From a virus, in the IMG/VR virus record IMGVR_UViG_3300006028_000011, positions 1-64,000 of that record: a stretch of 64,000 nucleotides of DNA, one strand, 5' to 3'. The notes beneath the pieces were generated by a model, which saw only the letters and a list, made by a program, of their open reading frames with translations, made no database searches and was not told the DNA's origin. Below, one piece after another: positions 49,741-57,290 of the stretch (the first letter of the stretch is position 1; each line of letters begins with the position of its first letter). A program made the position numbers and the translations under genes.

Positions 49741-49877
49741 CACCCGCCCAGCCTGCGAACGGCGCCCGCCGTGGCCCACGCGAGCAGGGCGCCCAGGACG
49801 AAGTAGGCGATGCCCAGGGTGGGGTCGGGGTGCGCGAGGACGGGCGCGGCGGCGACGAGTCGAAGCGCGAAGCTCAT
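49740..49877 (-). CDS. 45-residue membrane peptide
   Basis: MSFALRLVAAAPVLAHPDPT is followed by LGIAYFVLGALLAWATAGAV: two short hydrophobic stretches. The TGATG overlap with the lysin gene suggests a lysis accessory. Confidence 0.5.
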   Translation of the reverse strand: MSFALRLVAAAPVLAHPDPTLGIAYFVLGALLAWATAGAVRRLGG

Positions 49878-50737
49878 GCCGCCGCCTGCGTGCTGGCACG
49901 CTGCGCACGGGCCCGCGTTTCGTTCGCGAGCTGCTTGCGGGCGGCCGTGAGGGCACGCTTCGCGGCGTGCTCCTGGAGGCCGGTCGCCGCGGCCACCCGG
50001 CGCCAGTTGCCGCGGGCCCGTGCGATTCGCAGCACGCGGGGATCGACGCGGCGATCCGGGCCCCGCGGCGGCCGCGAATCGTCCTCCGCATCGCCGTCGT
50101 CATCGTCCTGCGAAGCGGCTGGCTCGTCCGGGGACGAGTCATCGTCCTCCAAGAGCCCGCGGTCGACGGCGTTCGATCGCCTCGTGCGAACGAGCAGGTA
50201 CCAGCAGGCCAGGGCGATCACTGGCGGCCACGCGTGCATGCCAACCGAGATCGCATCGCCCGCGTTGGCCAGGACGTTGCCGAGGACCATGATCGCGGCC
50301 GCCACTGCGCTGATCACGCCTGCGAGCCAGGCCGACTTCCCACGGTGCGCCTGGTCGAGCGCGATGATCCCGGTCGCGAGCGAGGCGAGGTCCACGGTCG
50401 TGGGCCACGCGATCGACTCCCAGTTCTCAGGACCGCCGAAGTTGTGCCTGCTCGCGAGGTCGTACAGGCTCGCGTATGAAATCGCGTACGCGAGCACCGA
50501 GATGGCGTACGCCACCAGCTCGGCGGTTCGAGAGAGGGAGGAGGGAGCCGTGCGCATTCGCGCGTATGCCCGGCGCGCCGCGAGCTGGATCGCCTTCCTG
50601 CGACTCCACCACCCTGGCCGACGCCGACGAGCCGGGGGCGTCTCGCTCCCCATGTTCGCGGGTGGCTTCGCGGGGTCGTTCGCGTTCGCTTCGTTCGCGG
50701 TTCGCTCCACCCTTCGCAGCGGGTTCGCAAGTCGCAT
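49874..50737 (-). CDS. DUF2637/SpdB2-like membrane protein with HTH tail
   Basis: The 287-residue product has four membrane helices (ELVAYAISVLAYAISYASLY, TVDLASLATGIIALD, AWLAGVISAVAAAIMVLGNV, PPVIALACWYLLV) in the DUF2637 pattern known from actinobacterial plasmid spread proteins, an acidic linker, and an HTH-like end (VLRIARARGNWRRVAAATGL). It lies opposite an XRE gene with shared operators. A role in plasmid-like maintenance or sensing is possible. Confidence 0.65.
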   Translation of the reverse strand: MRLANPLRRVERTANEANANDPAKPPANMGSETPPARRRRPGWWSRRKAIQLAARRAYARMRTAPSSLSRTAELVAYAISVLAYAISYASLYDLASRHNFGGPENWESIAWPTTVDLASLATGIIALDQAHRGKSAWLAGVISAVAAAIMVLGNVLANAGDAISVGMHAWPPVIALACWYLLVRTRRSNAVDRGLLEDDDSSPDEPAASQDDDDGDAEDDSRPPRGPDRRVDPRVLRIARARGNWRRVAAATGLQEHAAKRALTAARKQLANETRARAQRASTQAAA

Positions 50738-50752
50738 GGCCGCCACCATACA

Positions 50753-50785
50753 GCAAAGTCCGGCGTAATGCTGGCAAAGTCCGGC
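50753..50785. promoter_or_regulatory. Two direct operator-like repeats 21 bp apart
   Basis: GCAAAGTCCGGC occurs at 50753-50764 and 50774-50785, two helical turns apart, between the divergent DUF2637 and XRE genes. TTGCCA and TATG-type boxes on the minus strand overlap it. Confidence 0.6.
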
Positions 50786-50827
50786 ATGATGGGCTAGGGT
50801 TAGGGCATCGAACGCTACGATGCCGAC

Positions 50828-51070
50828 GTGACCGCCGAGATCGCGCCATACCTCGCCGAGGCGCTCCGTCGCGAGCAGGGCGCGAAGGACTGGACGACCA
50901 TCGAGTTGGCCGCCCGCGCCAACATCCACCGCAGCCACCTCGCCGAGATCCTGGTGGGGCGTCGGTCGCCGAACGTCGAGACCTTGGAGCGGCTGTGCAG
51001 GGCGCTCGGTCAGCCGATCTCCCGCTTGTTCCTGCAGGCTGAGCGACTGCGAGCAGAGAGGGGAGGGTGA
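50828..51070 (+). CDS. XRE-family regulator
   Basis: The 80-residue product has TIELAARANIHRSHLAEILV and RRSPNVETLERLCRALG, a complete XRE HTH. The GTG start overlaps a short upstream frame. It faces the DUF2637 gene and probably binds the GCAAAGTCCGGC repeats. Confidence 0.75.
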   Translation: MTAEIAPYLAEALRREQGAKDWTTIELAARANIHRSHLAEILVGRRSPNVETLERLCRALGQPISRLFLQAERLRAERGG

Positions 51071-51073
51071 TCA

Positions 51074-51120
51074 GGGCGGCGAGGTGTCGTGCCCCAATGC
51101 GGGCATCAGCCTCGCCGCCC
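51074..51120. terminator. Long hairpin terminator after the XRE gene
   Basis: GGGCGGCGAGG (51074-51084) pairs with CCTCGCCGCCC (51110-51120). The intervening bases form a second stem (TGCCC/GGGCA). It starts 3 bases after the XRE stop. Confidence 0.6.
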
Positions 51121-51175
51121 GTCCCTCCCGCGCATCATGAGCCGAAACGCCCCGGGGCGATGAACCTCCGGGCCC

Positions 51176-51202
51176 GGAGGCGCCTCTACAGGGGGCGCCT
51201 CC
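51176..51202. terminator. Hairpin terminator at the end of the CRISPR operon
   Basis: GGAGGCGCC (51176-51184) pairs with GGCGCCTCC (51194-51202). It lies 8 bases after the cas4 stop on the minus strand and would end the cas operon. Confidence 0.65.
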
Positions 51203-51209
51203 ATCCCGG

Positions 51210-51788
51210 TCAGACGCAGACCTTCCGGTAGACGCAGTCGAGGCACTTCGTCGCCGGCGCCCGCCCCGGCATGTCCTCCGTGCCGACCACGGCCTGCATG
51301 TCGGCCACGAGGTTCCGCACGATCCGCTTGTCGGCCTCCCTGATCGCCACCTCGCGGACGACGTCGCCGCCCAGATAGTGCAGGTAGCCGCGGTTAACCA
51401 ACCGGCCGTGCCGCTCCTCGAGGAGCAGGGCGTAGGCCGCGAGCTGCACCAGCTGCTCGGGCCACGGGCGCGCGGGCGGCTCGCCCATCTTCACCTCGTA
51501 CACCGCGAGGTCCCCATCCGCGGCGACCAGGGCGTCGACCTTGCCGCGGAGCCGGAGCCGCTCCGACGACAGCTCAGCGGACATCAACTTCGAGCGGGCC
51601 CGCACGCTGGCGCCCTCCCGCCATCGGTTCTGCTCCCTGGCCGCCCAGCGGTCGTGCTGCTCGCGGCCGTGCTCGGTCTTCACCGTCCCGCGCTGCTTCA
51701 TGCCGAGCACGTACGCGAACCACGTGATCCGGGCGCAGTAGCGGTGGTTCATCAGGTCTCCGACCGACAGGTAGCCGTGGCGATCCAC
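51210..51788 (-). CDS. cas4: Cas4 nuclease (adaptation)
   Basis: The 192-residue product has the Cas4 pattern: an early Cys (NHRYCARITWF), the nuclease motif GKVDAL...YEVKMGEP with QLVQLAAYALLLEE, and a C-terminal Cys trio CLDCVYRKVC that completes the iron-sulphur site. Cas4 trims prespacers and sets PAM choice with Cas1-Cas2. It starts at GTG overlapping the cas2 stop. It is the last gene of the cas1-cas2-cas4 operon. Confidence 0.9.
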   Translation of the reverse strand: MDRHGYLSVGDLMNHRYCARITWFAYVLGMKQRGTVKTEHGREQHDRWAAREQNRWREGASVRARSKLMSAELSSERLRLRGKVDALVAADGDLAVYEVKMGEPPARPWPEQLVQLAAYALLLEERHGRLVNRGYLHYLGGDVVREVAIREADKRIVRNLVADMQAVVGTEDMPGRAPATKCLDCVYRKVCV

Positions 51789-52090
51789 TACAGCACCTCG
51801 AAGCGATCACGCCGATGGTCGGGGAAGTGCGCCTGGCGGCCGAGGAAGCGGGCGCCCCCGAAGCAGCCGTCGCACATCGGCAGGACGTAGACGCGGTCCG
51901 ACTCGCGGGCGCGCGGGTCCCTGGCGAACAGGCCCTCGATGCGGATCTGGAGCATCTCCCTCCGGTTCCGGGTCAGGTCACCCGCGAACGCCGAGTACTG
52001 CACGCGCTCCAGGCCGAAGTCGAGCAGGAACTCCGCGGTCCGGACGCGCAGGCCGTTGTCGCCGATGTCGTAGATCACGAGCAACCTCAT
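51788..52090 (-). CDS. cas2: Cas2
   Basis: The 100-residue product begins MRLLVIYDIGDNGLRVRTAE with the conserved Asp, followed by LERVQYSAFAGDLTRNRREM and VYVLPMCDGC, typical of Cas2. Together with Cas1 it integrates new spacers. It lies 16 bases downstream of cas1 on the same strand. Confidence 0.9.
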   Translation of the reverse strand: MRLLVIYDIGDNGLRVRTAEFLLDFGLERVQYSAFAGDLTRNRREMLQIRIEGLFARDPRARESDRVYVLPMCDGCFGGARFLGRQAHFPDHRRDRFEVL

Positions 52091-52106
52091 CCGCCGACGG
52101 GGCCGG

Positions 52107-53102
52107 TCAGGCCCAGCGGTGGACGTACGGCTGGTAGGCGGCGTGGCGACCCAGCAGGAACCCGACGAGGTGACGGGCCTCGCGAACGAGGAGCTCCTGC
52201 CATCGGATCCGCTCGCCGCGGTAGACGAGCTCGTCGTTGAGGCGCTCCAGGACCTGGCCGGCCACGAGCTTGCGGCCGTCGACGCCGAGCAGCACACCGC
52301 CGTCCTCGTGCTCCTCGCCATGGTCTCGGCTGAGCTGCCGCCGGCGCACCAGGGTGAGGACGGCCCGGTCGACGATCGGCTGCCGGACGAGCTCCACGAA
52401 GTCCAGGGTCAGCGACGGCTTGCCCCAGCGGTCCGTGTGGAGGAAGCCGAGAGAGGGCTCGAAGCCGCTGAGGGCGAGAGCTCGCTCAGCCTGCGCGCAC
52501 GCGATGGCGTAGCCGTACGACAGGGCCGCGTTGACGATGTCGCGCGGCGGTCGCCGGGTGCGGCCGTTGAAGCCGATCCCGTGCGGCAGGAGCGCCTTCA
52601 GGCCGTCCATGTACGAGCGACCGATCCGCCCCTCCAGCGCGAACAGCGCGGGCCTCGCGGAATGCAGCGTCGATCCGAAGTCGCGCGATTCATCGAGCAG
52701 CCCGGAGATCGTCCTCCGCTGCTCGGCGGTGGCGGCGGCGTCGAGCACGCGGAGGAGGTGCTGCTGGTTCCGACACTTGGCCGCGACCAGCGCGCTGGCG
52801 ATCGCCACTCCGCGGTTGTCAGTGGCGGCGTCGAGCTGGGCGCGCTTGACGAGCGCGGCGCCCGACAGGGAAGAGGGGACGAAGCGGCCGACGAAGTCCC
52901 CCTTCCAGTCGACGAGCGCGATGTCGGTGCCCGTCTCGGCCGCCAGCGCCAACGCGTCGGTGCTGATCATCTGCTGCGAACCGAGCACGATCTGACGGAC
53001 ATCGTCGGCCGCCCACTCGCGATCCTCTTCGCCTACCTTGACCCTGAATCGCTGGCGATGGCGGCGCACAGCTATCCCGCGTGCATCCAGAACGATGTCC
53101 AT
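52107..53102 (-). CDS. cas1: Cas1 integrase
   Basis: The 331-residue product has the Cas1 active site: Glu at ~157 (FALEGRIGRSY), His at ~222 (LGFLHTDRWGKPSL) and Asp/Glu at ~234-237 (LTLDFVELVR). The length fits. ATG 53102 is chosen because GGGAGAG lies 7 bases upstream. It is the first adaptation gene after the array and is expressed in the same direction. Confidence 0.92.
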   Translation of the reverse strand: MDIVLDARGIAVRRHRQRFRVKVGEEDREWAADDVRQIVLGSQQMISTDALALAAETGTDIALVDWKGDFVGRFVPSSLSGAALVKRAQLDAATDNRGVAIASALVAAKCRNQQHLLRVLDAAATAEQRRTISGLLDESRDFGSTLHSARPALFALEGRIGRSYMDGLKALLPHGIGFNGRTRRPPRDIVNAALSYGYAIACAQAERALALSGFEPSLGFLHTDRWGKPSLTLDFVELVRQPIVDRAVLTLVRRRQLSRDHGEEHEDGGVLLGVDGRKLVAGQVLERLNDELVYRGERIRWQELLVREARHLVGFLLGRHAAYQPYVHRWA

Positions 53103-53195
53103 TCTCACTCTCCCGACAGCAAATCTGGGCGACCCACGTGGCCGCGACGACTCAGTTCAGCTCGCTACGTCGGACGAGGTCCCGACGCAGGTCTC

Positions 53196-54353
53196 GTGGC
53201 ATCCACACTCGCCTACCACCGGCCGTCACCTGTGGCAGCCATGCTCGCGCTCCGACCGCTGCAACTGGCGTGGCCAGGCGAGCCGGGCATGGGTGACTTC
53301 GTGGCATCCACGCTCGCGCTCCGTCGGCCGCTGCAACTGGCACGACGGCGCAAGAGAGGATCGAGAGTTGGTGGCATCCACGCTCGCGCTCCGTCGGCCG
53401 CTGCAACAGCGCACCCGCGACTGGGAAGAGAAGTAGGCCGAGTGGCATCCACGCTCGCGCTCCGTCGGCCGCTGCAACCACTCGTCCCGGGCCGGAACGA
53501 CCAGTCATTCACCGTGGCATCCACGCTCGCGCTCCGTCGGCCGCTGCAACCATGCTGTGCCGATCACTCAAGGAGGAGGTGATGCCGTGGCATCCACGCT
53601 CGCGCTCCGTCGGCCGCTGCAACACAGTCGCAGGGCGCCGTAGCTCCCACTGACCATCCCGTGGCATCCACGCTCGCGCTCCGTCGGCCGCTGCAACATA
53701 TTGGGATCTTGGGAGCAGCCTTATTGCCATCGGTGGCATCCACGCTCGCGCTCCGTCGGCCGCTGCAACCGCCTCGCCGGGAGCACGAAGCCACGGCCGA
53801 TTCTCGTGGCATCCACGCTCGCGCTCCGTCGGCCGCTGCAACGCATAGAGTTCAGACAGATGCCGCCGCAATCACCGTCGTGGCATCCACGCTCGCGCTC
53901 CGTCGGCCGCTGCAACCCGCTTGCAGAAGATCATCGACGCCGACCTCAGGTTGTGGCATCCACGCTCGCGCTCCGTCGGCCGCTGCAACTGTGCAGTACC
54001 CTCCGCAGCTTACCGCTCAGTCTACCGGTGGCATCCACGCTCGCGCTCCGTCGGCCGCTGCAACTGACAAAGCGGCGATGATAGCCGCGATAACCGCAGG
54101 TGGCATCCACGCTCGCGCTCCGTCGGCCGCTGCAACCCGCGCGGTTGGCTGCTCGGACGCGGGGCCTCATCCGTGGCATCCACGCTCGCGCTCCGTCGGC
54201 CGCTGCAACCGCCTCGGCGCTGGTGCTCACGGTGATGACCTCTCTGTGGCATCCACGCTCGCGCTCCGTCGGCCGCTGCAACCCGGCAGTGGCAGGCGCC
54301 ATGCGAAGCCATCTTCGTGGCATCCACGCTCGCGCTCCGTCGGCCGCTGCAAC
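53196..54353 (-). CRISPR. CRISPR array, 15 identical 37-bp repeats plus two decayed ones
   Basis: On the plus strand each repeat starts GTGGCATCCAC, continues GCTCGCGCTCC and ends CCGCTGCAAC. Intact copies begin at 53301, 53371, 53442, 53514, 53587, 53661, 53733, 53806, 53880, 53953, 54028, 54100, 54173, 54246 and 54317. Spacers are 33-38 bp and all differ. Decayed copies lie at 53232-53265 (short, mutated) and at 53196 (only its first ~18 bp match). Decay at the cas1-side end suggests that end is oldest, so the leader would lie at 54354 onward and the array would read on the minus strand like the genes around it. The conserved repeats imply recent activity. Confidence 0.95.
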
Positions 54354-54518
54354 CGCAATCGCCAACTCGTAAGCGCCCACAGCAGGCGCTCGGCGTAGAC
54401 TGAATCCGTCATAGAGCCGATGAGCCCGAGTTGCGTCGACGTGGTCAACCTCCCCCTCGCGGTGGCAAGTGAGAGGTCGTCCGCGAGTACAGCAGACGTC
54501 GGGGCGCAGGTGTGGTAT
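54354..54518 (-). other. Putative CRISPR leader between effector gene and array
   Basis: This 165-bp stretch lies between the stop of the TnpB-like gene and the first array repeat (minus-strand view). It has no convincing open frame. It is less GC-rich than its neighbours and holds a TTGACC box near 54450 on the minus strand, but no good -10 is seen. It is the position where a transposon TnpB gene has its guide (omega) RNA. Confidence 0.5.
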
Positions 54519-56201
54519 TCAGGCCACGGCATGGGGCACACCCCTACCGTTAGCGCCTGACGGACCTGCCCGGCCCGGCTCCTCCAGTGGACGCTGGAGG
54601 ACGTTTCGCGCCGAGTTGACCGTCCTCGGCGCGGTGTAACCGCAGGCCGGGCAACGGTGAACGCGGAGCGATATGGGCTTTGGGACGAGCGTGCCGCACC
54701 GGGCGCATTCCTGCGTCGTGTGTGGTGCCGGCTTCCTCGCGACTCGACCACCAGCATCTGCCGCTTTGTAGTCGAGGGCGGCGAAGAACGCGCCCCAAGC
54801 TGCGTCGAGTTCCCCTCTGTTCCTCCTCCTCTGTACGTGTGCCGGAAGGTCCGGCTGTGGATCCGGGTTGTGCTCCGGAGCCACCGTCAACTGCTTGATG
54901 TCGAGCGCTTCGACGGAGATCTCCTCGAACTGGCGCACCAGGGCCCGCGACACCTTGTGTCGGTGGTCCCCGCGGGCGCTGCGCTCGCGCTCCTTGGCGC
55001 GGGCGTACGCCTGCACCGCCTTCTTCCGGCGGTTGCTGTGGGCGTGGCCGGCCCTGGTCCGCCGGGCGACCCTGCGCTGCGTGCGCGCGACCCGCCTGGC
55101 GTGCCGCATGCCAGCATTGCTGCCCTCGATGAGCACGGCGGAGCCGGCCTCGTCAGGCACCGGCTCGGCGATGTCGTGGGCGGCCTGGAGGCGCCTGCGG
55201 ATCCTCGCGCACGCCCTGTCGAGCTCTCCGAGTCGATGGAGGGACCGACGGTAGAGCTTGGTCAGCTCCTTCGGGCATCGGCGCGGCCGGGCTGGATCCA
55301 GGCCTCGCGCCCGGCAGTGCGCCAGCACCTCCGAGAGCTGCGCGGCCTCGCGTTCCAGCTCCTCCAGCCGCCGGCAGTCCGAGGGGTCGGTGGCCATCCG
55401 GCGCAGATCCGCGACGAGCGCCGCGGCCGCGCTGGTGTCAGCCGTGAAGGCCGTGCCCCAGGTGACCACGCCCATGTCCAGCCCGACTGCCGGACGGCCG
55501 CTGGCGGCTGGCTCGACGCTCGGCATCTCCATGGCGATCGAGACGAACCAGCGCTTCCCGGACCGGCGCACGATGACGCTCTTCGGGATGGCGCCCATGG
55601 GGATGCGGCGGTGCTCGAGGATGCGCAGCTCGCCGAGCCCGGTGAGGCGGAGATCGCCGTTGTGGTACGTGCCAGCGCCGACGGTCTTGCCCCGGCCGAG
55701 CGATTCGCCGGTCTCGGGGTCGAAGCGCTCCTTCGACGGGCTGGTGAGGCCGAACGTCAGCGAGTCGTACCTGTGCTCGGAGCGCCAGCGCGGATACCCG
55801 GCCTTCTGACCCTTGGTCGCCCGCTGGAAGAACGCGGCCATGGACCGCTCGAGGCGCGCCAGGACCTCGTGCTGGACGAGAGCGGGCATGCCCGGCGGCA
55901 GGAGCTCGGCGTGCTCGCGGCGGAACTCCGTGAGCAGCTTGCCCTGGTCGTTCTTGGAGATGTGGGCGCCGCCGCCGCCGCGATAGACCCACCTGCCGGG
56001 CGGGTCGCTCTTTTTGCGGGGGGCGGCGTCGCCGTCCCAGAAGCGGAAGCCTCGGCCGTGCGCGTCATGGCGGCCCCACGCGTTCTTGCGGTGCTCGAGG
56101 GCCGCGTTGTAGAGCTGGCTCGCGAAGCGCAGCCAGCTCGTCAGGGCCTCGGCCTGCTCTGGCGTCGGGTAGGCGCGGTACTTGTACGTCCGAACCGTCA
56201 C
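54519..56201 (-). CDS. TnpB/Cas12-like effector candidate with altered RuvC-III
   Basis: The 560-residue product starts VTVRTYKYRAYPTPEQAEAL, the TnpB N terminus. RuvC-I is AVGLDMGVVTWG (Asp 242), RuvC-II is EEISVEALDI (Glu 431), the zinc finger is CARCG...CPACG (Cys 499, 502, 517, 520), and RuvC-III reads APRTVNSARN with Thr 527 where TnpB has Asp (RDVNAARN). About 120 extra helical residues follow RuvC-I, so it is longer than transposon TnpB (~400) and in the range of type V-U/V-M proteins. No TnpA or terminal repeats are visible. It is followed on the same strand by the CRISPR array and cas1-cas2-cas4. GTG overlaps the methyltransferase stop. A domesticated TnpB is the main alternative. 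Confidence 0.75.
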   Translation of the reverse strand: MTVRTYKYRAYPTPEQAEALTSWLRFASQLYNAALEHRKNAWGRHDAHGRGFRFWDGDAAPRKKSDPPGRWVYRGGGGAHISKNDQGKLLTEFRREHAELLPPGMPALVQHEVLARLERSMAAFFQRATKGQKAGYPRWRSEHRYDSLTFGLTSPSKERFDPETGESLGRGKTVGAGTYHNGDLRLTGLGELRILEHRRIPMGAIPKSVIVRRSGKRWFVSIAMEMPSVEPAASGRPAVGLDMGVVTWGTAFTADTSAAAALVADLRRMATDPSDCRRLEELEREAAQLSEVLAHCRARGLDPARPRRCPKELTKLYRRSLHRLGELDRACARIRRRLQAAHDIAEPVPDEAGSAVLIEGSNAGMRHARRVARTQRRVARRTRAGHAHSNRRKKAVQAYARAKERERSARGDHRHKVSRALVRQFEEISVEALDIKQLTVAPEHNPDPQPDLPAHVQRRRNRGELDAAWGAFFAALDYKAADAGGRVARKPAPHTTQECARCGTLVPKPISLRVHRCPACGYTAPRTVNSARNVLQRPLEEPGRAGPSGANGRGVPHAVA

Positions 56202-56860
56202 CACGCCCTCCGCGCCATCACGGTCCACCCCGACGGCGCCGTGGCCGACGGCAGGAGCCCGTCCAGCGCCGCGCCGACCAGGTTGGTCGCCAGGCGGACC
56301 GGGGCCAGCGGGCGGCCGTGGAGGCGCTGGGCCAGCACCAGGAAGAGGCACGCCCAGTCGCCTCCCTGCGGGGTGATCTCGACCTCGACGTACCCCGCCG
56401 CCCGGAGGTGGTGGGCGAACCCGTGGCTGGTGAAGCGGTGGAAGTCGTACGGCTCCTCATGCAGCGGCCACCAGAACGGCGCGGTGAGGACCAGGCGGCC
56501 GCCCGGCCGCAGCACCCGGTGCGTCTCCCTGATCAGGTCCGCCGGGTCCGGCACGTGCTCGGCCACCTGGGTGCAGAACACGATGTCGAAGCGGTCGCTG
56601 GCGACCCCGAGTTGCCCGGCGAGCATCAGCGCGTCCGGCCGGGTGTCCTCCGGGGTGGCGTCCACGCCGACGCACCGGCAGCCCGCGAAGAGGTCCCGGT
56701 ACGGCCGGTTGCCACAGCCGACGTCCAGCACCAGCGGCGCCTCGACGCCCACCGCCGCCCGGGCCGCCGCCACCGTGCGCTCGATGTCCGGCCACAGGTA
56801 GCGGTAGTGGAGGTAGTCCTGCCGCCACGGCCGCAGCCGGCGCTCGGAGAGCCGGCTCAC
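56198..56860 (-). CDS. SAM-dependent methyltransferase (class I)
   Basis: The 220-residue product has LVLDVGCGNRPYRDLFAG (motif I), DIVFCTQVAEHVPDPADLIR and VLRPGGRLVLTAPFWWP, the Methyltransf_11 pattern, so it probably methylates a small molecule, lipid or protein. It overlaps the TnpB/Cas12-like start by 4 bases, so the two are translated together. A functional link is unproven. Confidence 0.8.
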   Translation of the reverse strand: MSRLSERRLRPWRQDYLHYRYLWPDIERTVAAARAAVGVEAPLVLDVGCGNRPYRDLFAGCRCVGVDATPEDTRPDALMLAGQLGVASDRFDIVFCTQVAEHVPDPADLIRETHRVLRPGGRLVLTAPFWWPLHEEPYDFHRFTSHGFAHHLRAAGYVEVEITPQGGDWACLFLVLAQRLHGRPLAPVRLATNLVGAALDGLLPSATAPSGWTVMARRAW

Positions 56861-57045
56861 CGGCGCTTGCCCAGGAGCAGCCGCAGGGGCGGCATGTACA
56901 GGAGCACCGTCTCGGGCGCGATCCCGTCGGGCACCGACACCCTCACCACGACGTCGCCGGCGATCAGCCGGACCTCCTGCGGGGGCTCGGGTGCGCGCGG
57001 GAGCGGGCCGAGGACGCCGGCGAGGTTGCCGACCGCACCGATCAC
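56857..57045 (-). CDS. 62-residue hypothetical protein
   Basis: VIGAVGNLAGVLGPLPRAPE is followed by VRLIAGDVVVRVSVPDGIA. It is a small beta protein that overlaps its neighbours by GTGA. The family is unknown. Confidence 0.5.
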   Translation of the reverse strand: MIGAVGNLAGVLGPLPRAPEPPQEVRLIAGDVVVRVSVPDGIAPETVLLYMPPLRLLLGKRR

Positions 57046-57290
57046 GAGGGCTCCCCCTCGGGGAGCCGGGCTGACAGCGCCATCTCGATCGACGGCAGGC
57101 GGACCTGGGCGGTGGAACCGTCCGTCCGCTCCACCCACACGCGGTGCCCGGACCGGAACTCCCGGGCGAGCGCCCAGTGGACCCAGATGGCCTCGCGGAT
57201 CGCGTCCGCCATCGTGCCCTCCAGCCAGCCGGCCACGACGGCGAGCAGCCTGTAGGAGCCCCGGCTCAGCGCGACGTTGAACTTCACCAT
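57042..57290 (-). CDS. Ribbon-helix-helix-like protein
   Basis: The 82-residue product starts MVKFNVALSRGSYRLLAVVA then LEGTMADAIREAIWVHWAL, an RHH-type strand and two helices. It could be a dimeric DNA-binding regulator of the CRISPR-containing operon downstream. Confidence 0.55.
   Translation of the reverse strand: MVKFNVALSRGSYRLLAVVAGWLEGTMADAIREAIWVHWALAREFRSGHRVWVERTDGSTAQVRLPSIEMALSARLPEGEPS

Noticed and set aside
51149-51160. CGCCCCGGGGCG palindrome as an operator
   Set aside because: It lies between two terminators after the XRE stop and before the cas4 end, where no promoter is expected. It is probably part of the terminator structures.
51210-54353. Type I or III CRISPR locus
   Set aside because: Cas1-Cas2-Cas4 and the repeat length would allow it, but no Cas3, Cas5-8 or Cas10 gene is present in the window. 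Such genes could lie outside.
54519-56201. Ordinary IS200/IS605 or IS607 insertion carrying tnpB
   Set aside because: No tnpA, no end hairpins or target duplications were seen on either side. The gene overlaps a methyltransferase stop and leads into the CRISPR array. It cannot be fully excluded without comparing relatives.
54657-56801. Long plus-strand frame (714 codons) over the effector
   Set aside because: It is antisense to the TnpB-like gene and lacks any family motif.
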